A stretch of DNA of 64,000 nt from Patagioenas fasciata. Lineage: Eukaryota; Chordata; Aves; Columbiformes; Columbidae. Location: positions 35,973,501 through 36,037,500 of the forward strand of contig NC_092526.1 in NCBI RefSeq assembly GCF_037038585.1, given 5' to 3'. Made by a program: the position numbers and the translations under genes. The notes under the pieces were generated by a model. It was not told the origin of the DNA. It saw only the letters and a program-made list of their open reading frames with translations, and searched no databases. Positions 25,204 through 36,152 of the stretch are shown here, in pieces. Position 1 is the stretch's first letter, and each line of letters opens with the position of its first letter.

Positions 25204-26026
25204 ATGCTAAGTGAATCAGAGCAATGGCCTTTCTTTGCCTTTCGGGGTTTTTATCATCGCATGTCTTACGAAACCAATAGGTGTGAACCCGCCATGGAGC
25301 CTTGCCAGGTTTTCAGTGCTTGCTCTGTGCCTCCCGATGCCAGTGATAGTGGAAAATTACTGGCTTCTCCTCCCAGTGCCACCGCACAAGCAAGCTTTGG
25401 CAGGGTGAAGGAATCAACCGCTGGCATGACCTGGGAAACACCAAATGGAGAAAGCATTGCCCCCACATGCTGCAGAGCAGGAGCTGGTGAGCACAGTGTG
25501 CTCACAGTGCCCTCTTCTTGGTGGGGTGAGCGAGGTGGCTGCATGGTTGCAACCTCACCCTGTGATGGCCAAAGAGTGTCCCCTGCAAACCACCAGCTGC
25601 ACCGTCTGGCTGCTGACTGCAACCCCTGGCAGATCACAGGGAGGAGAAGAGCAAGGTTGGCCAGGGAAAAGTCTTGGTGGGAAGGTGGAAGTGGCAACCA
25701 GGGATGTGTGGGTTCTCCTTTCCCATCCCATGGCTGGCTGTCATCCTTGTGCTGGGCTGCAGCAGCCACCAGCCTGGTGTCTGGTGTGGGAAAGCAGCTC
25801 CCACTGCACTCCAGCAGAACAAACGGGCTCACACCAGCGGCACACAGGGAGCCTGGCCCCATCCTGCTGGGTGGCTGGGACACAGAGGGAAAACAAAAGA
25901 AATACCACAAAGTCAAACAGCATCACTGCCCGGGGCATAGCCCTCTCTGGGAAAGGCATGCTCCTCACCTCCTCCCTTGCTTTCCCCTTCCACCATTGCT
26001 GCTGCTCTTATGCAAATGATCAGTGA
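25204..26026. other. Stop-poor, GC-richer segment with several overlapping open frames
   Basis: A 271-codon plus-strand frame (25204-26019) overlaps a 193-codon frame in another plus phase (25445-26026) and a 216-codon minus frame (25266-25916). All three predicted products are rich in Cys, Trp, His and Pro without known domains. Simultaneous openness in three frames points to base composition rather than selection. A single real coding exon here cannot be excluded without comparison to other species. Confidence 0.5.
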
Positions 26027-28489
26027 GCAAGAGGACCAGAGGTCCTCTCCGAATCAGTTTAGCCAGTATGTATTTTCCTTTCAATCCCAAAAACTTTCTC
26101 TGGGCTCTCCCACTGCCAAACTAAGAGATTTCCCCCAACACACTTTGCCCCCAGCCTCTGCTGATTCATGCTGGCCTGCGAAGATGTTTGCTGATGTGGT
26201 GGAGGGAATCAGACCCTGGCTGCTCTCTGCCCTTCCTCTCATGGAAGTTTATGCCACGGTTATTTTTACCAGGAAATCCAGCTGTGATCAGCCTCTTTCT
26301 GGCAGCTGCCCAGCCCCGGGGATGAGACGCACTGATAACCCACCACTCCATCACCACCACCACACACTGTGCTGACCTCGTGTCCGGGTACCTCTCCCTG
26401 TTCCCCAGCATCCCCAACACCAGCAGCATTGCAAAATGCCCCATGGCACAGAGTTGGGCCAGTGGCGAGGTAGCAGTGCCCTGCAGCTGTCACCAACACC
26501 CTTCTCCCTCACCAGCCTGTGATTTCCAATCCCAACACCCGCAATGGCATTTCTGTGCTGGGACAGGTGCCACACGTAACAACCAGCAGGCCTGAGTCAC
26601 CGGTAATGTTTCATTAAGGCTTGACTGTGTCACCCTGGATTTTGGGAAGAGAAGCCGAAGGGATGGAAAGCAGCCAAGGGGCACAGACGCAGTTGAACGT
26701 CACCAGGTTAATTTAAAGGAGTGGGAGGTTTAAGCTGAGGAGAGAGGACAATGGGGGCACATGATGCAGGAAAGGCTTTATCTAACAAATATGGCCCTGA
26801 CAGCCCCCTGTCCCCTCCAGCAAGGGCCATGGGTGAGATGAAGCAGCAGGGGGGGATGTCTGGGAGACAGTGTTGCTTCAAACGCAGCCGAGACAGCAAG
26901 CGTGAGCACCCTGGTGATGCTCCAGAGCCTGATCTCCTCTGCTTTGCCCCAAAAACCTGGTGAAAGCAACAGTAGCCACCTGCACTAAAAGGTATCACCC
27001 TGCCAGCCTGCTGCTGCCCCTGTGCTTAAAATGACACAGGAGTCAGCCAGATGCAGAAAAATTCCCATCAGTGGCCTTTTCATTGTAAAAATCCTTTTAA
27101 AAATAAAGAATAAGCATAAATGTCTTCCCTACTCATAACAGAAAGCAATTTGTTACTCGGATCTGCTTAGCCCAGGGTCCTGTCTAACAACAATGGCTCT
27201 AGCAGCATCTCTGCCAGCTATGGTCTATAACAGGGATGTTTGCTTAGGGAAAGACCACGAGGACTAGGCAAATACACAGTGATGCTTTCCCAGGTAGATC
27301 TGCCTGTGCTTCAGGCCATTTCTGCCTGCTCCAGCTTAAATGACTGGTGCAATTGTCCTCCATAAAAGGTCTGCTCCAGTTATTGCTTCTGAGCCACCAC
27401 CGCCACGCAACTGGGACTCCAGCAGCTCAGTTACACACAATGCAGGAAAATGGAAAACGCTTCCACACAACTTACCTGCACTGCTGATACCTCAGTCTTC
27501 TGCTTTTGCCCTGCTGCTGAGCCAAGGACAGCTGTAGCCCACCCTGCACCCAGGATAAGAAGAGCCTTGCTGTGCATTGCACCCCTGGGTGTACCACATT
27601 AAACCTGCTCCGTGCAGGTGTGTGGCAGAGGAAGGGGAGCTGCCAGTTTTGCTTATTAACATTGATAATGAGCCTCTCAAAAATAACTGTTGTTAGAAAA
27701 TTGACTCAACACATGTCCCAGGAGAACCATGAGGTTGCTCATGGATTGCTTGGTCAGGCTTCCCTATCCTCTCCAAAAATGTGCCTAGAGACTGCTCCAG
27801 GGTCATATCAAAAGCTCTTCTTAAAAACAGGACACTTATCCCTGCCTTGACCTCTTTGCAGAAGCTGACATGCACCCCAGCTCCATGGAGCATCCCCAAA
27901 CTCATTCATTCCTTTCTTTGGCTAGCATCAGAATGTTTCCCATCCCCAGTTTGCTCTGGCAGCCTAGGACTTGCCCAGCAGTGATTCCCCTGCCCTTCTG
28001 CAACCAGTTTCTCCTTTTCTCACCCCACCCCTTCGTTAGAAAAGCCCTCTCCTCTGTAAAATCCCACCTGGCTTCTCCTCTCCTTCTCAAGCTCATCAGG
28101 AGCTACCTCTATCTCTGCAGGCTTGGGCAGTAGGTCTACCCTGCGCCCCCACCCCAGCATCCTTTCTCCAGACTGGAGGAAACCCCTGTCCTGCACACCC
28201 AGGCAGGTGTGCAGAAATTTGGGAACATCAGCATTGCTCACTCCCTGGTGAGAGCGGCTCAGCTGCCATGCCTTTCACAACAGAGCATTTGCCGAGCGGA
28301 CACACTGGCACCACGCTCCTGCCCGTTCACCGCAAGATGCTTCAGGCAGCATAAAATAAAAGCCAGTCACCAACATAACAATTATCTACATAAATACCTC
28401 TATAGCCAAACTGGAATTCATAACTCACGTGCCGTCAGATATTAAAACCCAGGCCTGCGAGTCGCAGCCCTGTGGTCCTGCCAATCTGC
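26027..28489. other. Non-coding stretch, moderately GC-rich
   Basis: Many short overlapping frames, the longest 132 codons; none shows a known domain. CAC triplets cluster near 26350-26366. No interspersed repeat is recognised. Confidence 0.5.
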
Positions 28490-28548
28490 AGAAAAATAAG
28501 GGGATGAGAAAAATAAAGAGATGAGAAAAATAAAGAGGAGTGATGAGA
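28490..28548. repeat. Imperfect tandem repeat, unit about 17 bp
   Basis: Roughly three copies of a GAGAAAAATAAAGAGAT-like unit, with variation in the last copy. It is A/G-rich on the plus strand and looks like a small minisatellite. Confidence 0.75.
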
Positions 28549-29086
28549 AGCTGGATGTCAGCTCAGGAACCTCTGAGTGGAAACCAGAGCTGGTAGTCTG
28601 CAGGGATCCCAGTTTTTTATCTACTATCTGTTTCTTTAGATTTTATTCCTATTCTAGAAAAACTGGGAAGAAGTGTATCTAGGGTCAAATGAAACATTTT
28701 ATTTTGCTAAAACAGAAAGATTTAATCTCTGTCTCAACATTAGAATCATTTCCATTTCAAAAGTAGGCTGTGATTTTGAAATGAAAATTCAGACCATCCC
28801 ATCCCCAAAGGCTGAAGTGGGATGTTTTGACAGACCTTTCCTATTTTTTACCTCTAGGGCTCGTTTGCCTGAGATCAATATACTCCTGCAGCAAGCTCTC
28901 CATTTGACAAGCAGCAGTTTTTCACCAGCTAAACATCCCCTTAAATCTTCATCAGTTGGGGGGGTGAGCTGCAGAGAAGCTGCAGAGGTACGGCCTCCTT
29001 TTTGAGGTCCCTCTGCCCTTGGATACAGTTTACTCCAACCTTACTGCTTCTTCCTCTAAGATGTTGAGTGGCAATCCGCGCACGTG
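28549..29086. other. Non-coding stretch, nothing recognised
   Basis: AT-rich between 28610 and 28810. A 110-codon frame at 28673-29005 has no recognised domain. Confidence 0.45.
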
Positions 29087-29240
29087 CCTCTCGTTAGCAT
29101 TTAATACATAGCGAGAGGAGATTATACCTCTTTTTCCCATCCAAAATAATCCTCTAATGTTTGAAAATAAATCACAGTAATATGTACCAGCAGGTGTTAC
29201 CTCTTCAATGTTGTCTTGTTTGTAGCCAGCCACAAGAAAA
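29087..29240. promoter_or_regulatory. Hairpin and AT-rich candidate regulatory segment
   Basis: A 7-bp perfect inverted repeat (CCTCTCG at 29087-29093 and CGAGAGG at 29112-29118) lies beside a CACGTG E-box at 29081-29086. It is followed by AT-rich DNA with a TAATCC word at about 29147. These are motif observations; function and conservation are unknown. Confidence 0.18.
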
Positions 29241-29823
29241 CATTCTCATAACATCAGAGGTAAACAGATGGCACTTATTAATTCACATGGCAAATAAACT
29301 CTAATATGTACATTGAAAAGCCAGTTCTGTGGGAGGCAGCTTTACCTGGCTCACAGAGTACATCACAGCCCAAACTCCTCACTTGAGATTAGAAATGGTG
29401 CTGTAAGAGCACTGTCCCACCAGCTTCACTCTTGCTGGGGAAAAAAAAATATCATCCTAGCCCTAAAATAGGTCTCTTTTTGAATTACTGTTTTTTCTAA
29501 TTACCTCTTTGGGTGCAAACTATGTAGCAGAAAAGCTGGTGAGCTGGGCATATAGCTGGGCATGACACAGAGCTGGGGGCTCAGAGCATTATTCCCCATG
29601 GGGTGTTTTTCTGGAAGAGCTCTTAGAAAGTGAGGGAAATTGGAAAACCAAGCCAGGATGCTGTGCTTTTTTTCTGCTAGAAGAGATGCTGTGCATTAAA
29701 TGCACAGCTCCTGTCCACCCAGGTGATTTCCAGGTGCACCAAAGCTGCTGATGCCATGACCTCAGCATCCCTGAGACTGAAGTTATGGATTTCATCCTTG
29801 GCAGCACTAGTCACCCTCTACAA
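29241..29823. other. Non-coding stretch, nothing recognised
   Basis: Contains a repeated AGCTGGGCAT word near 29540-29570 and a 9-A run near 29440. No gene seen. Confidence 0.45.
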
Positions 29824-29860
29824 GATATATACATATCTATCTATATATATATATATATAT
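29824..29860. repeat. (TA)n microsatellite
   Basis: Imperfect TA/TATC tract that becomes a pure alternating TA run at 29842-29860. Confidence 0.85.
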
Positions 29861-31174
29861 CACCATAGCTCTCTGCACACATATATACATGCATGTAGCT
29901 GCACACAGACAGATACCTTAGGCTCCCTCAAGCTTCCTAAGGTGGTGAAGTGCAGCATGGTCCTGTCTCCTTCCATCTCACTCCTCTGATTTCCCATGGC
30001 AGATTTGTGCTCCAGGAGCAACATGCCATTTTTGCATAGCGGCAGTAAAGGAGTTACACCAGAGGAACAAATGCATTTTCCACCCCCTTGGAGGCCTATT
30101 TCCACAGGTGTCAATCAGTGCCCCAGGAACCAAACCGGAGAAAATTACACCCGAAGTTATTAGAGGCAGCAAGACTCCAGGCAGCACGAACACAGCATAT
30201 GTCCAAAAATAAACAGATTGCATGAAACTTTTCTAACATGCTGCGGGGCCATCAGTGCCAAAATCCCTGTTCCTGAGATGCGGAGCTATGAGGAGAGGAA
30301 CGTGTGGTGGGAAGGAGCTGCTGGTGCTGTTTGTTCCTCCTCTTGCTGTGGAGCGGCATCTGCATCTGCAGCTCTGCTGGTGGCTCTGCCGAAGCACGTG
30401 CTGGCCCACCACGCTGGAAGCAGAGATGCATGGGCAGGCAGAGACTGAAGCTCTTGCATCAAGGTATTTTCTTGGCCAGGCCACCCACGCTAGTAATGAT
30501 TGGGGCTGGATGGAGAATTATCAATGCAGATGGACTTAGACTAAAATAGTTCCTTCCTAGCTCCCCTTCTCACCTGCCCCCCCACCTCTATCTTCTGCAA
30601 AGCAACACAGCTGAAAATTGTCAACTAGCTTTCTGAAAGAGGTACAAATAAATTGGCAGCAAAGGGAACTCAAGGTCACCAAGGAAATCAAAGAGGTGTA
30701 ACTTTTTGTGAAAGGTGCCTCAGAGGTCCTGAGCTGGGGGAGCAGCAGCCAAGACTTCTTGGTATGGCCACAATGGCTGCAGAACTCAGCCCAACTATGA
30801 AGACTGTGGCAAGGGAGAAGGACAGCCCAAGGACTCTGTGTCCAACACATAACCTGCCAGGAGCACCCAGCCTGTCTGGCAATCTCTCTCTCTGTGCTGC
30901 CTAGTGTAGGCATTCAACCCAAAGTCCAGCTCCTACCCATCCTGCCTGAAGCCCTTGCCACTCAGGTCCATATCTGGCTTCAGCCTGGAGAGATGTGGGA
31001 TCCAGTCCTCCACTAGATATCCCATGCTGCAGGTTGGCTTGCTCTCTTCTTGGCAGAACATCACAGCAGGACCCTGCCAGCCTGCGGGCACCCATCACTG
31101 GAGGTGGACACCTCATACACCCCACTCCACCCCGCTCCTGGACCCCCTTGACAACTTATGGGGCAGACATGGGC
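29861..31174. other. Non-coding stretch, nothing recognised
   Basis: Short overlapping frames on both strands, the longest 118 codons. No domain, RNA gene or interspersed repeat recognised. Confidence 0.5.
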
Positions 31175-32043
31175 TCAGTGCTCTGCCATGTGGTCCACGT
31201 AGAAGTCCTGCCATAAGAAGGGAGAGGGTGCTGCAGGAAGGGGCCCTGGGGAGCTGTGAGCTGAACGCAGCAGGGAACAGCACAAGAAAATAGACACCTC
31301 TGTTCCACAAATAGCTGGTGCTGTGGATGCTTTCCAAGGAGGAACCCAAATCTGGAGAGTACACACGGCAGGCAGCAGCATGTTGGACACCAGAGGAGCC
31401 GGACAGACACATTTCAGAAAGCCAAACAAGCGCACTGACAGATCAGTAACGTAGCAGCCAGAGGCCTGAACGAGCAGGTGGTGAAACTGCACGTCTTGCT
31501 GAAAGACACGCTGGGCTTGGAAACTGGTCGTGCAAGGCTGGCAGGGCAGCTCGCAGGCTGCCAGGGAGCCTGCCCCATGCCCCGCTCTGTTGGAGAGCCC
31601 CAAACATGCTCCCTTCCCCCAAGGCAGGACAGACCAGCCAAGCACTGCAAGCCTGGTCCTGCCATGACCACCCTGGTGTGCTCCACTCCCCTCCCCACCA
31701 TGCTTTGATGGGTTCCTGCAGCCCTTCCAAAAGGGAGGGATGTGCAATGGTCCTGCACCTGTGGCTGAACCTCTTATCAATTTCCCAGGCACTGGCCCAG
31801 GAGCAGTGTCAGATGGCAGGGTGGCCTCATACCTGGCAGGGCGTGGAGAGCTGCTGGAGCTGCTGCTTATCTTCCACTGGTTCAACGATTGAAAATGCAC
31901 AGGTCCTGTGTTTGAAACTGCATCTTTCTCTTGATGCTGCAGAGCAATGCCAGGACTGGGATTGCAGCATGCCCTTAGCTTTAGAGCGACCATTTCTTGC
32001 ATCCCATTACACCAGGCACAGTGGGAAACTGAAGGATAAATAG
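31175..32043. other. Stop-poor GC-richer segment with overlapping frames
   Basis: A 275-codon minus frame (31175-32002) coincides with plus frames of 76 and 145 codons (31478-31708, 31606-32043) and other minus frames of 95 and 114 codons. The translated composition (high Cys, Trp, Ser, Pro) and the absence of any known domain argue against a gene. Confidence 0.5.
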
Positions 32044-32317
32044 ACCCTAAGTGCTCTACCTATATCCAGCTGCCTTACACTGCCTCTCCCCCTCCCCATA
32101 ATGGCTCTTGTTCTTTCCATCTCTACCACCTGATGCTCACTGGGTGTTTGGCCACAACCTCCAGCTGTGACCCTGGGGACTTCCCAACAGTCATCCTGCT
32201 GAGTGCTGGTGTTGCCCAGCCAAAGCCAGGTAGGTCAGCATGGTGAAAGTATTGCTTCTGGCTCGTGTCCCCAGTGCCACCTGTGTTCAACAACTACCGT
32301 GAGCTCCAAGGAAAGCG
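32044..32317. other. Non-coding stretch, nothing recognised
   Basis: Short unremarkable segment before the A/C-rich arrays. Confidence 0.4.
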
Positions 32318-32410
32318 AACAAACAAAACAAAACAACAACAACAGGAAAACAAAACAAAAACAAACAGAAAAAACAAACAGAAAAAACAAACAAACAAAC
32401 AAACAAAAAA
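32318..32410. repeat. A/C-rich simple array
   Basis: About 90 bp of AAAC, AAAAC and AAC units with rare G interruptions (CAGAAAAAAC repeated twice). It lies 180 bp before a second, AACC-containing array. Confidence 0.9.
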
Positions 32411-32590
32411 CATCAGGAGGCTGTGCTAAAAAAGTACAAGAGGAAAACTTGAAAGATTCAGAAGTAAGATTTGAGTTCATGTGGATTTTGCTAGTGCCTT
32501 CTGCTGTTTCAGTCTGCATGGGTCCCAGCTGCATGGTCTGTCTTGCAAGCAGAGGAATAGAAGTGTTCTCACTTGCTCCTTTCTTTCAGA
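32411..32590. other. Spacer between two A/C-rich arrays
   Basis: Non-repetitive 180 bp. A pyrimidine-rich TTTCTTTCAG lies immediately before the second array and resembles a splice acceptor, but nothing supports an exon. Confidence 0.4.
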
Positions 32591-32662
32591 GAAAAAAACA
32601 AAACAAAACCAAACCAAAACCAACCAACCAACCAAAAAAACACAAAACAAAAAAACCCCACA
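32591..32662. repeat. A/C-rich simple array with AACC units
   Basis: AAAAC, AAACC and (CCAA)n units, A/C only on the plus strand apart from the ends. Confidence 0.9.
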
Positions 32663-34254
32663 GAACAACTGATGGAGGTGGCTCAACAGATATTGCAGCA
32701 TTTGGGGTGAACATGCAGTTTTCTGAGCACAACATGCACAATGCATTCTGCCACAAAACAGTTCAAGTGGGATTATCTCCAGCGTTGATGCTGCTGGGTT
32801 GCTGTCAGAGAGACTGTGCAGATCTAGTTTTGTTCTGAGTTCACAGGACAGATGCAGCCTCCTGTGGATGCAGATGTTCTGGTTTGGTTTTTTTTTTTTA
32901 CTGAAGTTGTTCTCCGACAGATATTGTTAAAGCCTGTTCAAAATCCAGGTGCAAAATTAAAGTGCTTGGGCACCGTGGCATAACATAATCCCTGCATGAT
33001 TTAAAATCTGCATGCCATCAGATCTGAGCAAGGCAAGCCCGAAGATCTGGTGTGGCACCTGCCCACTGTCCCCTGCCTGTCCCCCTCTCTGCCGCAGCCA
33101 CCCTGGTGCCCATGGCAAGGGCAGGATCTGCAGGACCTGAGCAATGGGAGAGCACCACACACCCCTGCAGAGTCTGCACTCAGGGGAAATTCGCTCCAGC
33201 TGCCAGCCCTGGGTGATAAAACAATCTCTCTCCATCTCTTACTGCCGCTTGCTCCACCCCTTCATTCTTTTTACGTTTTTTCCGGTTGCACCCAAAAGCC
33301 TGCGCTCCCCAGGGTTTTTTACCCTGCTCTGCATTCTCCCCGATTACACTGCGTCACATTGACGTCAGGGAGGCAGCGAGGGACACGCTCATGGGGCTTC
33401 TTTCATAACCTGCCAGCCCTGGGGGCACTCATTAATTGTTGGGGCTGCGTGATATGCAGGTAACGGCACCAGAGACTGATTGCAAGCTGTCCCGAGGGAA
33501 CCCACACTCGTTTTTCCACACAGCCTCCCTGCCAGGCCAGGAACAGAACAAACAGGCTGAAAACTGAGGCTGGAAAAGGGCAGATACCTGTCTTGGCTGG
33601 CGAGGCTTGGGGTGTGTGCACAAGGCAGTTCGCAGCAGTGATTTCTTCACGCACTGCTGAGCTGGCAGCACCCATGCAGGGGGAAACAATTCTAGAAAGC
33701 GAAAAAATGTTGTTGCAGACTTTGGAGCTTGGCATGGCCATTTTTGCAGGGTTGGAGGTTTTTTTTGGTGTTGTCATGATTAAGTGAGGTCACAGGAGAT
33801 GACAGGTTCTGCAGCTCTGGTCAACAGATGCATTGTGGTCTGGGTTTCATTTGGATGGACTCAGGCAGAAATTCCCCACAAGAGGTTACAATCTTCTAGG
33901 AAGAGACGTGCATAAAGCCAGAGGGAGAGGACAGGGCTCTCCATCCACTGCGGTGGGGCAGATCCCCACTCCCAGGCTCAGCAGGTCTGCTGCAGGTTCT
34001 GCACATGCATCCATCCTGGGACAAAAAAGATCAGGAGTCTGGCCACAAGCCTCCGACTTGGCCAGTAATTCTTATTTAGTCATCCCAGTCTGCCAGCCCA
34101 GCACTCTGCTGTGGGTGTAAGCACCAAGCATCAGCCCTGTCAGGAGCACATCAGAGTTATCCCACGCTCTTGAGCTGGACGCAGTCACATCACAGTGAAG
34201 GGAAATGAGGCTTCAATTTTTCCATTTCCCTTTCGCTCAAGCATCTTCTGGAAA
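32663..34254. other. Non-coding stretch, nothing recognised
   Basis: A 9-T run near 32890. The longest frames (137 codons plus at 33050-33463, 124 codons minus at 33403-33777) overlap and have no known domain. Confidence 0.5.
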
Positions 34255-34306
34255 AATAGATAGATAGATAGATAGATAGACAGACAGATAGATAGATCGA
34301 TCGATC
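34255..34306. repeat. (GATA)n tetranucleotide microsatellite
   Basis: About 13 four-base units: GATA copies, then GACA variants, further GATA copies, then GATC copies. The compound structure shows point changes followed by spread. GATA runs of this size are often length-variable. Confidence 0.95.
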
Positions 34307-34660
34307 TTTAAGAGTTCCCCAGCCCTGCCTCCTCCTCCTTCGTGCCTGCTCCTTGCTGGAAAACAAGGATTACCTCAGCTGCTGGATTTCTCTTGCTCAA
34401 GGAACGTTGTTTGCAATAACTCCTGGCCTGGCTACATCCTAAATGCTGGCCCAAGCCTGGGTTTCAAAGAGCCCAGGTTTTGGGAAGAGGGCATAAAATT
34501 AGGCTTCATCTTGGGCCACAACCCTAATTTTCAGACTTCGATCTGTCCTCCCTGCATAATGAAAATCCATTTCTTGTCTTTGGGGAGTCTATTGTAGACA
34601 GAAGAGAGCAGCATGGTTTGCACATGGAGAAGAATTACTACAAGTTGCTTTTAAAAACAA
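34307..34660. other. Non-coding stretch, nothing recognised
   Basis: No repeat, motif cluster or coding frame worth naming. Confidence 0.4.
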
Positions 34661-34760
34661 TTTTTATTGATGCGCTCCCGATCTCCTGTTTGCTGGTGGG
34701 TAATTAAGTCAATTAACAAGCATCTGTTTATTTATTTCCCTCATTTATAGATGTAAGCAG
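34661..34760. promoter_or_regulatory. AT-rich candidate conserved element
   Basis: Contains GGTAATTAAGTCAATTAAC (34700-34718), with TAATTA and CAATTAA homeodomain-type cores, followed by TGTTTATTTATTT, which resembles a forkhead site. No simple repeat is involved. The regulatory reading is inferred from motifs only. Confidence 0.2.
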
Positions 34761-36070
34761 TTCGGGTAGCAGTTTGTAACAAGGGCCTGCTGTAGCTTGC
34801 CTGCCGATACATGAATATTCAGGCAATCCCTTGCGTCTGTCTCCAGGGACCTGCCTCCTCCACCTCGGGGAACAAGCTCCATGGTGGGCAGTGAAGGGGA
34901 GGCTGTGCTGGCATGGGGCTGGGATCCTGCCCTAGTATTTGCCCTGGGTGTGGGCACCCATAAAATAAGTTCCCTCCTGATCTGCATTTTTGCAAAGCCC
35001 CCCAGACACTCCTGAAGCCCTGCTGGGATTTGGTGCTCATCCTGCAGATCAAGGCTTCAGCATCCTTTGAAAAAACAGGCTTTGGGTACCATGCTTGCAG
35101 GGAAACCCATGGAGGTTGGAAACCAGCACTCACCTCCCCTCTGCTGTCATGGGGGAGTGATCTAGGGTTCTGCCTGTGGAAGGAGGGCCTGATTTAACAC
35201 ATCACCCCAGCCACGGCACCCCTGTCCTCCACAAACCTATGCACTTTGCTCATCCCTGATGGCCAGGAGAGTAAGCACCACCAGGGAAGCAGCAGCTCCC
35301 TGAGGATTTGACATCCTAGGTTCATGTGGGACATTCAGGTGCATCTCTGTCAAGCCCACCAACCCTCCTGGACAGCTGGCTGGTCCTGACCTGGTGGAGG
35401 CTTCTCCCCAGAGTGCTTTGTGGTCACCAGAGCACCCCAGACTCTGCTCTCCCCAGCTCCCTCGCAAAACAAGCTCCATGTGCCCAGAGCCAAAGGCAAG
35501 CGACATTCCCGTGTGGAAGAAATAACTTCTAGTGATGTCTTCAAAGAGTTATTTAATCACAGGGAGTACAATTAAGGAGGCCTAGGAGCAAGAGAAAAGG
35601 GGTTAGCAGTATCTGGGAAGAGCATTCATCACGGAGAGCAGTTTGCAGGGGCACATATGCTGCTGACTCCTCTCTTCCAGATGCACCGGTTTTATTGCCA
35701 TGTCAGCAGGATGAATGTTTACTCCCTTTTAAAGCCGTCAGGCAACTCAAACGCCGAAACCGCGTAACGCTAAACATGCTTGTTTTCTAGAAGATGGGAG
35801 GAAATGATGCTTAGAGAAAAGCGAATTGCCAGAGCAGATTAGACTGACCTCGCATCTTCTGCTCCTGACATGAGACACCATCAACAGCTCCAGAAGAGGC
35901 TGCAAGAAAGCCTGGTGCCAGCAGTTGTGGGGCTATCTGCCCCTTCCACACATATGCCTGGGAGAAGGGAGGGCAGGAGTTCTAAAGACCCTTTCAGAAT
36001 TCCTTGGGTTTGGTAATTTAATTAGTTTAAATGAACAATTAGAGCTCAATTTCCTGTGTAACATCATCTA
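34761..36070. other. Non-coding stretch with a small CpG cluster
   Basis: A 35-bp segment at about 35735-35769 has six CpGs (AACGCCGAAACCGCGTAACG lies within it), unusual for the window. The remainder shows only short overlapping frames. Confidence 0.45.
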
Positions 36071-36152
36071 GGTGTTCCTGCTCCGGCAGGGGGATTGGAC
36101 TGGATAATCTTCCGAGGTCCCTTCCAATCCCAAACATTCTGTGATGCTGTGA
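36071..36152 (+). mobile_element. CR1 LINE 3' end (5'-truncated)
   Basis: The segment carries GGATTGGACTGGATAATCTT, then GAGGTCCCTTCCAATCCC, and ends ATTCTGTGATGCTGTGA (36136-36152). These are the conserved CR1 3' UTR words and the CR1 terminal repeat of 8-bp ATTCTRTG-type units. CR1 elements insert 5'-truncated copies without a poly-A tail, and this copy keeps only about 80 bp. There are several mismatches, so it is old. This element is the main reason to assign the window to a bird or close relative. Confidence 0.9.

Noticed and set aside
31175-32002. 275-codon minus-strand frame as a gene
   Set aside because: Several other frames are open across the same DNA, the composition is rich in Cys and Trp, and no domain or splice context supports it.
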